From positions 1,302,001-1,366,000 of the forward strand of contig CAWATX010000002.1 of NCBI GenBank assembly GCA_963785065.1: a DNA stretch of 64,000 bases, given 5' to 3'. Positions 29,365-38,053 of this stretch are shown here, piece after piece. Each line of letters begins with the position of its first letter. The stretch's first letter is position 1. The notes below the pieces were generated by a model that saw nothing but the letters and a program-made list of their open reading frames with translations, did no database searches and was not told where the DNA came from. Position numbers and translations under genes: made by a program. Origin of the DNA: CAVSRC01 sp963785065 (GTDB taxonomy: Bacteria > Pseudomonadota > Alphaproteobacteria > Rhizobiales > Kaistiaceae).

Positions 29365-30168
29365 ATGCGCTTCATCTGCCGCCAATGCGGCACCCAGTAT
29401 CCCGACAGCGATGCGCCGCCGGCCTGCCCGATCTGCGAGGACGATCGCCAATATGTGCGCTGGGACGGGCAGGACTGGCTGACCCTCGACACGCTCAGGG
29501 CCGATCACAGCGTCAAGGTCGCCGAGGAGGCCGATGGCATCACTGGCTTCGGCGTCACGCCGGCCTTCGCCATCAACCAGCGGGCTCTGCTGCTCCAGTC
29601 GCCAGCCGGCAATGTCCTGTGGGACTGCATCAGCCTCGTCACTGACGATGCCATCGCCGAGGTGAAGAAGCGCGGCGGCCTCACGGCCATCGCCATCTCG
29701 CACCCGCACTATTACACGGCGATGATCGAATGGAGCGACGCCTTCGGCGGCGTGCCCATCTACCTTCACGAGGCCGAGCGCAAATGGGTCCAGCGCCCGG
29801 CGCCGGCCATCCGCTTCTGGTCGGGCGAGACACACGCGATCAACCCCGCCATGACCCTGGTGCGCTGCGGCGGCCACTTCCCCGGCGGCCAGGTGCTCCA
29901 CTGGGGGGCGGCCATGGACGGCAAGGGTGCGCTGTTCACCGGCGACATCCTCATGGTGACGCTCGACCGGCGCTGGGTCTCCTTCATGTATTCCTACCCC
30001 AACTACATCCCGCTCAACCGGCCCGCGGTGACCCGCATTGCCGCGGCGCTGGAGCCGTTTGCCTATGACGCGATCTTCGGCGCCTGGTGGAATCAGATCT
30101 GCTTCGCGGACGCCAAGGCGGCCGTGGCCCGCTCGGTGGCCCGCTACCTCAAGGCGATCGCCGAGTGA
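29365..30168 (+). CDS. MBL-fold protein with N-terminal zinc ribbon and degenerate metal site
   Basis: 267 residues. Residues 5-24 hold a rubredoxin-like knuckle, C5-x2-C8 and C21-x2-C24. The rest is a metallo-beta-lactamase fold with SHPHYYT (H113, H115), GGHFPGG (H171) and FTGDILM (D194). The canonical HxHxDH is HPHYYT here, so the Asp and His that hold the second zinc are missing. It may bind one metal or act without hydrolysis. The substrate is unknown. It lies 9 bp after the Fur-type gene and before miaB, so metal-linked control is an attractive guess but not shown. Confidence 0.82.
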   Translation: MRFICRQCGTQYPDSDAPPACPICEDDRQYVRWDGQDWLTLDTLRADHSVKVAEEADGITGFGVTPAFAINQRALLLQSPAGNVLWDCISLVTDDAIAEVKKRGGLTAIAISHPHYYTAMIEWSDAFGGVPIYLHEAERKWVQRPAPAIRFWSGETHAINPAMTLVRCGGHFPGGQVLHWGAAMDGKGALFTGDILMVTLDRRWVSFMYSYPNYIPLNRPAVTRIAAALEPFAYDAIFGAWWNQICFADAKAAVARSVARYLKAIAE

Positions 30169-30285
30169 TTGTCATCCTCAGGCCATCCGGCCGGCCTATT
30201 CTCTTGCGGGCAGAAAAACGCTAAAGGACAGGGACGCGCATTCGGGCGGGGGAGCCACCCGGATATCGGTTAACCATCGGAATTC

Positions 30286-31695
30286 ATGAAGAGATCGGAC
30301 GCGGCGCTGAAGACCGTTTTCATCAAGACCTACGGCTGCCAGATGAACGTCTACGATTCCGAACGGATGGTCGACGTTCTGGCGGGCTCCGGCTACCAGC
30401 CGGTGGACGCCCCCGAAGCGGCCGATCTCATTCTGCTCAACACCTGCCACATCCGCGAAAAGGCGGCCGAGAAGGTCTATTCCGAGCTTGGCCGCTTCCG
30501 TGCGCTGAAGGAGGCCGGGCGCCAGGCGGGCCGCGAGGTGCTGGTCGGCGTTGCCGGCTGCGTCGCCCAGGCTGAAGGGCCGGAGATCATCGCCCGCGCC
30601 CCCGTTGTCGATCTGGTCGTCGGGCCGCAATCCTACCAGCGCCTGCCCGATCTCATCGCCGAGGCCCATGCCGGCCGCCGCGTCGTCGAGACCGAGTTCG
30701 ACGTCGCCGACAAGTTCGCCACACTGGATACGGCAAGAGGCTTGGAGGGCCGCAGGCCCGAGGGGGACGCAACAAGAGCCAAAAGAGTTTCCGCCTTCCT
30801 CACCGTCCAGGAAGGCTGCGACAAGTTCTGCACCTTCTGCGTCGTGCCCTATACCCGTGGCGCCGAAGTCTCGCGGCCGGTTGAGACCATCGTCGCCGAG
30901 GCCCGGCGGCTGGCGGAGTCGGGCGTGCGCGAGTTCACCTTGCTTGGCCAGAACGTCAACGCTTGGCATGGCGAGGGGCCCGGCGGCCGCGCCTGGGGCC
31001 TCGGCCGGCTGCTCTTCCGCTTGGCAGAGATCCCCGGCATCGACCGCCTGCGCTACACCACCAGCCATCCGCGCGACATGGCCGACGATCTTGTCGCCGC
31101 CCATCGCGATCTGCCCGAGCTGATGCCCTATCTGCATCTGCCGGTTCAGTCCGGCTCGGACCGCATCCTCGCCGCCATGAACCGCCGCCACAGCGCCGCC
31201 GATTACCTGAAGCTGGTCGAGCGCATCCACGCCGCCCAGCCCGATATCGCGCTTGCCAGCGACTACATCGTCGGCTTCCCCGGCGAGACCGAGGAAGATT
31301 TCGCTGCGACGCTGAAAATCCTCGACGAGGCCGGCCACGTCGCCGCCTATTCGTTCAAATACAGCCCGCGCCCCGGCACGCCCGCGGCCGGTGCAGCGGA
31401 TCAGGTCCCGGACGCTGTGAAGAGCGAGCGCCTGCAGCGTCTGCAGGCGCGGATCGTCGCCCGTCAGTCGGCGTTCCTGGCCGCGCGCGTCGGCCTCACC
31501 GCCGACATCCTGTTCGAGCGCCCCGGCCGCCATGCGGGCCAGATCGTCGGCCGCTCGCCCTGGCTGCAGCCCATCCATGTCGCCGGCACGGCGGAGCTGA
31601 TCGGCAGTATCCGCCGTGTCCGCATCGAGCGCAGCACCGCCAACAGCCTGTTCGGCACGCTGGTCGACGAGCCGGCCATGGAGGCGGCCGAATGA
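30286..31695 (+). CDS. miaB: tRNA-2-methylthio-N6-isopentenyladenosine methylthiotransferase MiaB
   Basis: 469 residues in three domains. The N-terminal UPF0004 domain binds one Fe-S cluster through C18, C54 and C92. The radical-SAM domain has C178-x3-C182-x2-C185 in GCDKFCTFC. The C-terminal TRAM domain ends near residue 450. It adds a methylthio group to i6A37 of tRNA. The linker before the radical-SAM cluster is about eight residues longer than in relatives I know, and is encoded by atypical codons (separate entry). The stop overlaps the phoH start. Confidence 0.97.
   Translation: MKRSDAALKTVFIKTYGCQMNVYDSERMVDVLAGSGYQPVDAPEAADLILLNTCHIREKAAEKVYSELGRFRALKEAGRQAGREVLVGVAGCVAQAEGPEIIARAPVVDLVVGPQSYQRLPDLIAEAHAGRRVVETEFDVADKFATLDTARGLEGRRPEGDATRAKRVSAFLTVQEGCDKFCTFCVVPYTRGAEVSRPVETIVAEARRLAESGVREFTLLGQNVNAWHGEGPGGRAWGLGRLLFRLAEIPGIDRLRYTTSHPRDMADDLVAAHRDLPELMPYLHLPVQSGSDRILAAMNRRHSAADYLKLVERIHAAQPDIALASDYIVGFPGETEEDFAATLKILDEAGHVAAYSFKYSPRPGTPAAGAADQVPDAVKSERLQRLQARIVARQSAFLAARVGLTADILFERPGRHAGQIVGRSPWLQPIHVAGTAELIGSIRRVRIERSTANSLFGTLVDEPAMEAAE
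30730..30786 (+). repeat. Putative short palindromic insertion within miaB
   Basis: This stretch encodes the extra linker residues ARGLEGRRPEGDATRA. It contains a perfect GGGCC-GCA-GGCCC hairpin (30747-30759). Around it are codons rare elsewhere in the window (AGA three times, AAA, ACA, GCA, GTT). The reading frame is kept and both catalytic domains are intact, so it looks like a tolerated in-frame insertion of a small palindromic element. Confidence 0.4.
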
Positions 31696-32732
31696 CCGCA
31701 CGTCCCACCATTCCGCCGACCCCGCCCGTGCCGGCGCCGCCGGACCACGCCCACATCGTCGTTGCCTTCGACGACAACCGCCTTATCCCCGAGCTCTTCG
31801 GCGAGTTCGATCAGAACCTCGCTCTGCTCGAACAGCGCCTCGGCATCGATGCCGTGGCCCGCGGCAACCAGGTTACCCTCAGAGGTAACACCGAGGCGCT
31901 CACCCGCGCCCGGCTGGCGCTCGACATGCTCTATGGCCGCCTGCAGGAAGGCCACACCCTTGCCCAGGGCGACATCGACGGCGCCATCCGCATGGCGACC
32001 GCGGCGGAAGCCCAGCTCAGCCTGCCGACGCTGGAGAGTCCCAAGGGCCGCCTCGCCATGGCGCAGATCGCCACGCGCCGGCGCACGGTCATGGCGCGCA
32101 CGCCCACCCAGGACGCCTATATGCGCGCCTTCGACCGCGCCGAGCTTACCTTCGGCATCGGCCCGGCCGGCACCGGCAAGACCTATCTCGCCGTCGCCTA
32201 TGCCGCCGCGATGCTTGAGCGCGGTGCCGTCGATCGCATCATCTTGTCGCGTCCGGCGGTCGAGGCCGGCGAGCGCCTCGGCTTCCTGCCCGGCGACATG
32301 CGCGACAAGGTCGATCCCTATCTGCGGCCGCTCTACGACGCGCTCTACGACATGATGCCCTTCGATAAGGTCGAGCGCGGCTTCCAGTCGGGCTCGATCG
32401 AGGTGGCGCCGCTCGCTTTCATGCGCGGCCGCACGCTGGCCAATTCCGTCGTCATCCTCGACGAGGCGCAGAACACCTCGTCCATGCAGATGAAGATGTT
32501 CCTCACCCGCCTGGGCGAGAATGCGCGCATGATCGTCACCGGCGATCCCTCGCAGATCGATCTGCCGCGCGGCACCGTCTCCGGCCTCGTCGAGGCGGTC
32601 GATCTCCTGAAACAGGTCGCCGGTGTCGCCCAGGTGCGCTTTACCTCTGCCGATGTCATCCGCCACCCGCTGGTGGCGCGCATCGTCGAGGCCTACGACC
32701 GGCCCGAGCGAACTCCGGGGGAGGGCATCTGA
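31692..32732 (+). CDS. ybeZ: PhoH-like ATPase (YbeZ type)
   Basis: 346 residues. The N-terminal part (AHIVVAFDDNRLIPELFGEFDQN) is a KH-like RNA-binding domain, followed by a helicase-like ATPase with Walker A GPAGTGKT (157-164) and VILDEAQNTSSMQMKMF. It works with the RNase YbeY in RNA metabolism and ribosome maturation, and the two are neighbours here as almost everywhere. It begins with an ATGA overlap on miaB and ends 8 bp before ybeY. Confidence 0.95.
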   Translation: MTARPTIPPTPPVPAPPDHAHIVVAFDDNRLIPELFGEFDQNLALLEQRLGIDAVARGNQVTLRGNTEALTRARLALDMLYGRLQEGHTLAQGDIDGAIRMATAAEAQLSLPTLESPKGRLAMAQIATRRRTVMARTPTQDAYMRAFDRAELTFGIGPAGTGKTYLAVAYAAAMLERGAVDRIILSRPAVEAGERLGFLPGDMRDKVDPYLRPLYDALYDMMPFDKVERGFQSGSIEVAPLAFMRGRTLANSVVILDEAQNTSSMQMKMFLTRLGENARMIVTGDPSQIDLPRGTVSGLVEAVDLLKQVAGVAQVRFTSADVIRHPLVARIVEAYDRPERTPGEGI

Positions 32733-32740
32733 CCGGCGGC

Positions 32741-33223
32741 ATGACGATCAGCGCCGATATCCTCGTCGAGGCCGACGGCTGGCCACCCGAGGCCGCGCTT
32801 CAGGCGCTCACCGACCGCGCGCTTGCCGCCTGCCTTGCGGCGGACCTGCCCCTCTTTGCCGGGGACGCCGAGGTCTCTCTGGTCTTCACCGACGACGAGC
32901 GTATCCGCGTGCTGAACCGCCAATATCGCGGCAAGGACGCGCCCACCAACGTGCTTTCCTTCCCCGCCGCGCCGCTCTTTGCCGGCCGGCTGGGTCCCCC
33001 GCTCGGCGATATCGTTCTCGCCCGGGAAACCATTGCCGCCGAATCCGGGGCTCAGGGGTTGGAATTTGCCGACCACCTCACCCATCTGATCGTTCATGGA
33101 TTTCTGCATCTTCTAGGCTATGACCACGAGACGGACGACGAGGCGGTTGTGATGGAACGGCTCGAAACGGCTATACTGGGCCGGCTCGCCATCGCCGACC
33201 CCTATGCCGATTCGGACGATTGA
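32741..33223 (+). CDS. ybeY: Endoribonuclease YbeY
   Basis: 160 residues with the UPF0054 zinc site HGFLHLLGYDH (H119, H123, H129) and the RNA-contact region LNRQYRGKDAPTNVLSFP. It trims 16S rRNA 3' ends and takes part in rRNA quality control. It is translated with the PhoH-like ATPase upstream. Its stop codon overlaps a possible TTG start of the next gene. Confidence 0.97.
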   Translation: MTISADILVEADGWPPEAALQALTDRALAACLAADLPLFAGDAEVSLVFTDDERIRVLNRQYRGKDAPTNVLSFPAAPLFAGRLGPPLGDIVLARETIAAESGAQGLEFADHLTHLIVHGFLHLLGYDHETDDEAVVMERLETAILGRLAIADPYADSDD

Positions 33224-33246
33224 CGGGCCCGAGCCATACGTCAGAG

Positions 33247-34308
33247 ATGAGCGACGCCGCCAAACAGACCCTGAGCGATCCCGGCACCGGCTCCGCCCCA
33301 GACGGCGAGCCGGGCGAAAGTACGCGTCCCCACGAGACCTGGTTCGACCGCCTGCGCGCCGCAGTCGGCCTCAGGAATTCGGGCACGTTGCGCCAGGATC
33401 TCGCCGCCGCGCTTGCCGCGCCTGAGGATGACGGTGCCGGCTTCACGCCGGAAGAGCGGGCGATGCTCTCCAACATCCTGCGTCTGCGCGACATGCGCGT
33501 CGACGACGTCATGGTGCCGCGCGCCGATATTGAGGCGGTCGAGATCGACGCCACGCTGGGCGAGTTGCTGGTGACCTTCCTCAAGTCGGGTCATTCGCGC
33601 ATGCCGGTCTTCCGCGAGACCCTCGACGATCCGGTCGGTCTCGTCCACATCAAGGACCTGATGACCCACATCGCCGAAGCCGCCGGCCGGCGCGCACCGG
33701 CCACCGGCGAGACGGCGGAGACGGTCGGCGAGGACAAGGCCGCTGGGCTCGACCTCGCCTGTGTCGACCTCGGCAAGACCATCGCCAAGGCCAGCCTGGT
33801 GCGCAACATCCTTTTCGTCCCGCCCTCCATGCCGGTGGCGACGCTGCTCGCCAACATGCAGGCCGCCCACATGCAGATGGCGCTGGTCATCGACGAATAT
33901 GGCGGCACCGACGGGCTGGTGTCGCTCGAGGATGCGCTCGAAATGGTCGTCGGCGACATCGAGGACGAGCACGACGACGAGACCGGCCCGATGATCGTGC
34001 CCGACAAGGACGGCGGCTTCCTCGCCGATGCCCGCGCCGACCTCGAGGAGGTCGCCACGGTCGTCGGCACCGATTTCGCGGCCGACGAGCACGGCGAGGA
34101 CGTCGATACCATCGGTGGCCTGGTCTTTGCGCTGGTCGGCCGCATTCCGGTGCGCGGCGAGCTGATTTCTGCTCCGGGCGGCTATGAGTTCGAAATCCTC
34201 GATGCCGATCCCCGCCGCATCAAGCGGCTGAGGATCAGCAAGCGGCTGGCCGGTCCGCGCCGGCGTGCGCGATCGCCGCACGAACCCGGGCCGCCGGCCG
34301 CCGAGTGA
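33247..34308 (+). CDS. corC: CorC/HlyC-type CBS domain protein
   Basis: 353 residues from the ATG at 33247; a TTG at 33220 that overlaps the ybeY stop would give 362. A pair of CBS domains (MVPRADIEAVEID, and PVATLLANMQAAHMQMALVIDEYGGTDGLVSLED) is followed by the CorC_HlyC transporter-associated domain with TIGGLVFALVGRIPVRGE. No DUF21 membrane domain is present, so it is the soluble CorC type, linked to Mg/Co efflux and membrane lipoprotein processing. The order ybeY-corC-lnt is standard. Confidence 0.92.
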   Translation: MSDAAKQTLSDPGTGSAPDGEPGESTRPHETWFDRLRAAVGLRNSGTLRQDLAAALAAPEDDGAGFTPEERAMLSNILRLRDMRVDDVMVPRADIEAVEIDATLGELLVTFLKSGHSRMPVFRETLDDPVGLVHIKDLMTHIAEAAGRRAPATGETAETVGEDKAAGLDLACVDLGKTIAKASLVRNILFVPPSMPVATLLANMQAAHMQMALVIDEYGGTDGLVSLEDALEMVVGDIEDEHDDETGPMIVPDKDGGFLADARADLEEVATVVGTDFAADEHGEDVDTIGGLVFALVGRIPVRGELISAPGGYEFEILDADPRRIKRLRISKRLAGPRRRARSPHEPGPPAAE

Positions 34309-34411
34309 CCGGCGCCAGGCAATCCCCCGCTTTCGCGCTTGACCGCGCCGCGGTGTGCCCCGACGCTTCCGAGCCTGATTCGGGCGGCTGGGGGACAAGG
34401 AGCGCGACGAA

Positions 34412-36025
34412 GTGCGATCCTTCGCCAACCTGATCATTGTCTTGTGGGGCTGGCGCCGTTTCCTGGTCGCATTTGCTGCCGGCGCTCTCTCGGCGCTGGC
34501 CTTTGCGCCTTTCGATCTCTTCCCGGTCCTCTGGCTGACCTTTCCGGTCTTCATCTGGCTGATCGACGGCGCCACCGCCGCCGAAGGCGCCGGTTTCTTC
34601 GCCCGGCTCCGGCCCGCGGCGCTCGTCGGCTGGAGCTTCGGCTTCGGCTTCTTCCTTGCCGGCCTGTGGTGGGTCGGCGCCGCCTTCCTGGTCGAAGCCG
34701 ACACCTTCGGCTGGCTCATGCCCTTCGCCGTCGTCATCCTGCCGGCGGGCATGGCGCTCTTCTGGGCCTTCGGCGCCGCGCTCACCCGCCTCTTCTGGTC
34801 CGACCGCTGGTCGCGCGTGCTGGTCTTCGCCGTCGCCCTGTCGATTGCCGAATGGCTGCGTGGCCATCTCTTCACCGGCTTCCCGTGGAACGCCGTCGGC
34901 TACGCCCTGACGCCGATGCCGCTGATGATGCAGTCGGCGGCGCTTGTCGGCATCTGGGGGCTGACGCTCGCCGCCTGCTTCATCTTCTCTGCGCCCGCTT
35001 TGCTGGTCGCCGAGGATCCCGCAAACCTCAAGGCCGGCCGCGTCGCCCTGGTCGCCGCCGCCGTCCTCTTGGCTGCCCATCTCGGCTACGGCGCCGTGCG
35101 CCTTGCCGGCGGGCCGGATGCCACCGTTCCCGGCGTCCACCTGCGCATCCTGCAGCCCGACATCCCGGTCGACGATCGCTGGGGGATCGCCAAGGCCGAC
35201 GAGATCATGCAGCGCTATGTTTCTCTCTCCGGCAACGGCAAGGGCGCGGCCGGTCTCGCCGGCGTCACCCATCTCGTCTGGCCCGAATCGGCCTTTCCGT
35301 TCCTGCTCACCGAGCGCCCAGGCGCGCTTGCCGCCATCGCCGACCTGCTGCCGCCGGGCGTGACCCTCATCACCGGGGCCGCCCGCGCCGAGCGCGTGCC
35401 GCAGGATGACGGTGACGACGACAGCCCGCTGCCCATCTTCAACGCCATCTACGTCATCGACGACGGCGGTGAGATTCTCCACGCCTATGACAAGGTCCAC
35501 CTGGTTCCCTTCGGCGAGTACATCCCCTTCGCCGGGCTGCTCCGCCGGCTGGGGCTGCGGCAGCTCATCACCCTTCCCGGCGGCTTCACCGCCGGCACCC
35601 AGCGGCGCACGCTCTCCGTGCCCGGCGCGCCACCCGCCGCCCCCCTCATCTGTTACGAGATCATCTTCCCCGGTGCGGTGCTTCCGCCCGGGCCGCGGCC
35701 GGGATGGCTCGTCAACGTCACCGACGATGCCTGGTTCGGGGACACGCCGGGGCCCTATCAGCATTTCCTGCAGGCTCGCGTGCGCGCCGTTGAGGAGGGC
35801 CTGCCCCTGGTCCGTTCGGCCAACTCCGGCATTTCGGCCATCGTCGACGGCCACGGCCGGGTCATCGCCAGCCTCGGCCTTGGACAGATGGGCGCGGTTA
35901 ACGGGGACCTGCCGGTTGCCCTGTCACCAACCCCTTATGCGCGCTTCGGAGACCTCATTTTTGCGGTGCTGCTCGCCATCTCGGCCGCTATCGCTTTGTT
36001 AACCAAGGTTAAAACCGTGATTTGA
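34412..36025 (+). CDS. lnt: Apolipoprotein N-acyltransferase
   Basis: 537 residues. An N-terminal membrane part of about seven helices is followed by a nitrilase-fold catalytic domain in the periplasm. The catalytic triad is visible: E292 in VWPESAFPF, K361 in YDKVHLVPFGEY and C414 in LICYEIIFPG. It transfers a third acyl chain to the N-terminal Cys of lipoproteins. The start is GTG with an AAGGAG ribosome site 9 bp upstream, 103 bp after corC. A last membrane helix closes the protein. Confidence 0.96.
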   Translation: MRSFANLIIVLWGWRRFLVAFAAGALSALAFAPFDLFPVLWLTFPVFIWLIDGATAAEGAGFFARLRPAALVGWSFGFGFFLAGLWWVGAAFLVEADTFGWLMPFAVVILPAGMALFWAFGAALTRLFWSDRWSRVLVFAVALSIAEWLRGHLFTGFPWNAVGYALTPMPLMMQSAALVGIWGLTLAACFIFSAPALLVAEDPANLKAGRVALVAAAVLLAAHLGYGAVRLAGGPDATVPGVHLRILQPDIPVDDRWGIAKADEIMQRYVSLSGNGKGAAGLAGVTHLVWPESAFPFLLTERPGALAAIADLLPPGVTLITGAARAERVPQDDGDDDSPLPIFNAIYVIDDGGEILHAYDKVHLVPFGEYIPFAGLLRRLGLRQLITLPGGFTAGTQRRTLSVPGAPPAAPLICYEIIFPGAVLPPGPRPGWLVNVTDDAWFGDTPGPYQHFLQARVRAVEEGLPLVRSANSGISAIVDGHGRVIASLGLGQMGAVNGDLPVALSPTPYARFGDLIFAVLLAISAAIALLTKVKTVI

Positions 36026-36032
36026 CGGACAA

Positions 36033-36062
36033 TTGACACAAATTGCAATTGGCGGCCAATAT
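36033..36062 (+). promoter_or_regulatory. Candidate promoter of the XRE regulator gene
   Basis: A perfect TTGACA (36033-36038) and CAATAT (36057-36062) are 18 bases apart, just after the lnt stop and about 170 bp before the regulator start. The region also holds overlapping CAATTG palindromes at 36030-36035 and 36046-36051. It is a pattern match only, but the -35 box is ideal. Confidence 0.45.
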
Positions 36063-36230
36063 CGCCCTGTCGTTTAGGGGCACACCGGGGGTGTGGCAGC
36101 CAGGGGTTGGCAGCCGCATGACCGGTACTGTGCGTTGCACCGGGTCCGCCTAATAGGGGCACGGGCGGGACGCATGACTGGACCAATGATGGACCGCTTT
36201 TGTGAGCGGCAATAAGGACGAAAGCCAAAA

Positions 36231-36647
36231 ATGGCCAACAAGAAACAGCCTAATCCGATCGACATCCATGTGGGGTCTCGGGTCCGACTGCGGCGCATGA
36301 TGCTGGGGATGAGCCAAGAGAAGCTGGGCGAGCAGCTCGGCATCACCTTCCAGCAGATTCAGAAGTACGAGAAGGGCACCAACAGGATCGGTGCCAGCCG
36401 CCTTCAGCATATCGCTCGTGTCCTGTCCGTACCGATTTCCTTCTTCTTTGAGGATGCGCCGCCCACGCCGACTGGTGCGCCGACGGGCCTCGAGGAATCC
36501 TCATCGACAAGTTACGTCGTCGATTTCCTCTCCTCCTCCGAGGGTATCCAGCTCAACAAGGCGTTCGTGCGCATCAAGGACGCGCAACAGCGTCGCCGGA
36601 TCATCGATCTCGTCCGTTCCATGGCGGGCGAAGAAGACACGGCGTAA
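36231..36647 (+). CDS. XRE-family helix-turn-helix regulator
   Basis: 138 residues. The HTH_3 domain spans residues 12-70, with GSRVRLRRMMLGMSQEKLGEQLGI and FQQIQKYEKGTNRIGASRL in short blocks. The C-terminus has a helical SSEGIQLNKAFVRIKDAQQR region. Orthologues are conserved between lnt and metK in Hyphomicrobiales. Some alphaproteobacterial relatives of this class act in cell cycle or motility control, but the target here is not known. It has its own promoter, and metK lies 187 bp downstream behind a structured leader. Confidence 0.93.
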   Translation: MANKKQPNPIDIHVGSRVRLRRMMLGMSQEKLGEQLGITFQQIQKYEKGTNRIGASRLQHIARVLSVPISFFFEDAPPTPTGAPTGLEESSSTSYVVDFLSSSEGIQLNKAFVRIKDAQQRRRIIDLVRSMAGEEDTA

Positions 36648-36770
36648 GCGCCGCCTACCGGCCAGCGCCAGTTGGCCGCCATATCCGGGATGCGGGTGTG
36701 GCGGGCTGAATTGCTGCGCCCGTCGGCAGTCGGCCGGCGATTGACCGGCGCCTTGTTCGCTGCCACAACA

Positions 36771-36804
36771 CCGCCGGGCAAGCCCGGCGGAGGAGCCGCC
36801 GGGC
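36771..36804 (+). promoter_or_regulatory. metK leader with two mutually exclusive perfect hairpins
   Basis: Arm A CCGCCGGGC (36771-36779), arm B GCCCGGCGG (36782-36790) and arm A again (36796-36804) lie in a row. B can pair perfectly (9 bp) with either copy of A, giving A:B with an AA gap or B:A' with loop AGGAG. Only one can form at once. The element ends 30 bp before the metK GTG. The loop AGGAG resembles a ribosome site, but the likely true site is GGGGAG at 36820-36825. This layout is typical of attenuators or translational switches; no ligand is implied by the sequence. Confidence 0.5.
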
Positions 36805-36834
36805 ACTGTATTTGCGACCGGGGAGCAGCGTTCC

Positions 36835-38004
36835 GTGTCACGCAGCAACTACCTTTTCACCAGCGAATCGGTTTCCGAAGGCCATCCCGACAAGGTCTGC
36901 GACCGCATCTCCGACACCGTCGTGGATGCCTATCTCGCCGCCCTGCCGGAGGCGCGCGTGGCCTGCGAGACGCTGGCGACGACCAATCGCATCGTCATCG
37001 CCGGTGAGGTGCGTGGGCCCGACGCGATCCTCGATCAGGTCGAGGATCTTGCCCGCACCGCCGTCCGCGACATCGGCTACGAGCAGAACGGCTTCCACTG
37101 GCAGAACTGCAAGGTCGAGGTGCTGCTTCACGCTCAGTCGGTCGATATCGCGCAAGGGGTCGACGCCGCCGGCAACAAGGACGAGGGCGCCGGCGACCAG
37201 GGCATCATGTTCGGCTATGCCTGCCGTGAGACGCCGGAGCTGATGCCGGCGCCGATTTTCTACGCCCACAGGATTCTCCACCGCATGGCCGAAGCGCGCC
37301 ATTCCGGCGAGACCCACATGCTCGGACCCGACGCCAAGAGCCAGATCACCGTGCGCTACCACGACGGCAAGCCGGTCGGCGTCACCTCGATCGTCGTCTC
37401 CACCCAGCACCTCGATGTCGATCTCTCCTCCCACGACGTGCGCTCGATCGTTGAGCCCTATGTGCGCGAGTCGCTGCCCGACAACTGGATCGACGACAGG
37501 ACCGTCTGGCACATCAATCCGACCGGCAAGTTCGTCATCGGCGGGCCCGACGGCGATGCCGGGCTGACCGGCCGCAAGATCATCGTCGACACCTATGGCG
37601 GTGCGGCGCCCCATGGCGGCGGCGCCTTCTCCGGCAAGGACCCGACCAAGGTCGATCGTTCGGCCGCCTATGCCGCGCGTTATCTGGCGAAGAATGTCGT
37701 GGCGGCCGATCTCGCCGAGCGCTGCACCATCCAGCTGGCCTATGCCATCGGCGTGTCGCAGCCGCTGTCGATCTATGTCGATCTGCACGGCACCGGCCGC
37801 GTCGAGGAGGACAAGCTGGAAAAGGCGCTTGGCCGCCTCATGGACCTGTCGCCGCGCGGCATCCGCCAGCATCTCGGTCTCAATCGGCCGATCTATGCGC
37901 GCACCGCGGCCTACGGTCATTTCGGCCGTCCGCCGGAGGCCGATGGCGGCTTCTCGTGGGAGCGCACCGACCTTTCGGGCGCCATCCACGACGAACTCGG
38001 CTGA
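36835..38004 (+). CDS. metK: S-adenosylmethionine synthetase
   Basis: 389 residues with the complete fold: FTSESVSEGHPDKVCD at the start, the ATP loop GAGDQGIMFGYA, and the phosphate-binding GGGAFSGKDPTKVDRSAAYA. It makes SAM from methionine and ATP, supplying the methyltransferases and radical-SAM enzymes in this window. The start is GTG with GGGGAG 9 bp upstream. It follows the structured leader described separately and precedes trmB by 49 bp. Confidence 0.98.
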   Translation: MSRSNYLFTSESVSEGHPDKVCDRISDTVVDAYLAALPEARVACETLATTNRIVIAGEVRGPDAILDQVEDLARTAVRDIGYEQNGFHWQNCKVEVLLHAQSVDIAQGVDAAGNKDEGAGDQGIMFGYACRETPELMPAPIFYAHRILHRMAEARHSGETHMLGPDAKSQITVRYHDGKPVGVTSIVVSTQHLDVDLSSHDVRSIVEPYVRESLPDNWIDDRTVWHINPTGKFVIGGPDGDAGLTGRKIIVDTYGGAAPHGGGAFSGKDPTKVDRSAAYAARYLAKNVVAADLAERCTIQLAYAIGVSQPLSIYVDLHGTGRVEEDKLEKALGRLMDLSPRGIRQHLGLNRPIYARTAAYGHFGRPPEADGGFSWERTDLSGAIHDELG

Positions 38005-38053
38005 TATTGCAGTGGGTTAGGGTCCGGCCACGCGGATCGCGGGGCAGGGCGGC

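Noticed and set aside
36648..36834. SAM/SAH, SAM-II or SAM-I riboswitch upstream of metK
   Set aside because: The conserved cores I know for these classes are not visible. Only the alternating hairpins are reported, without a ligand claim.
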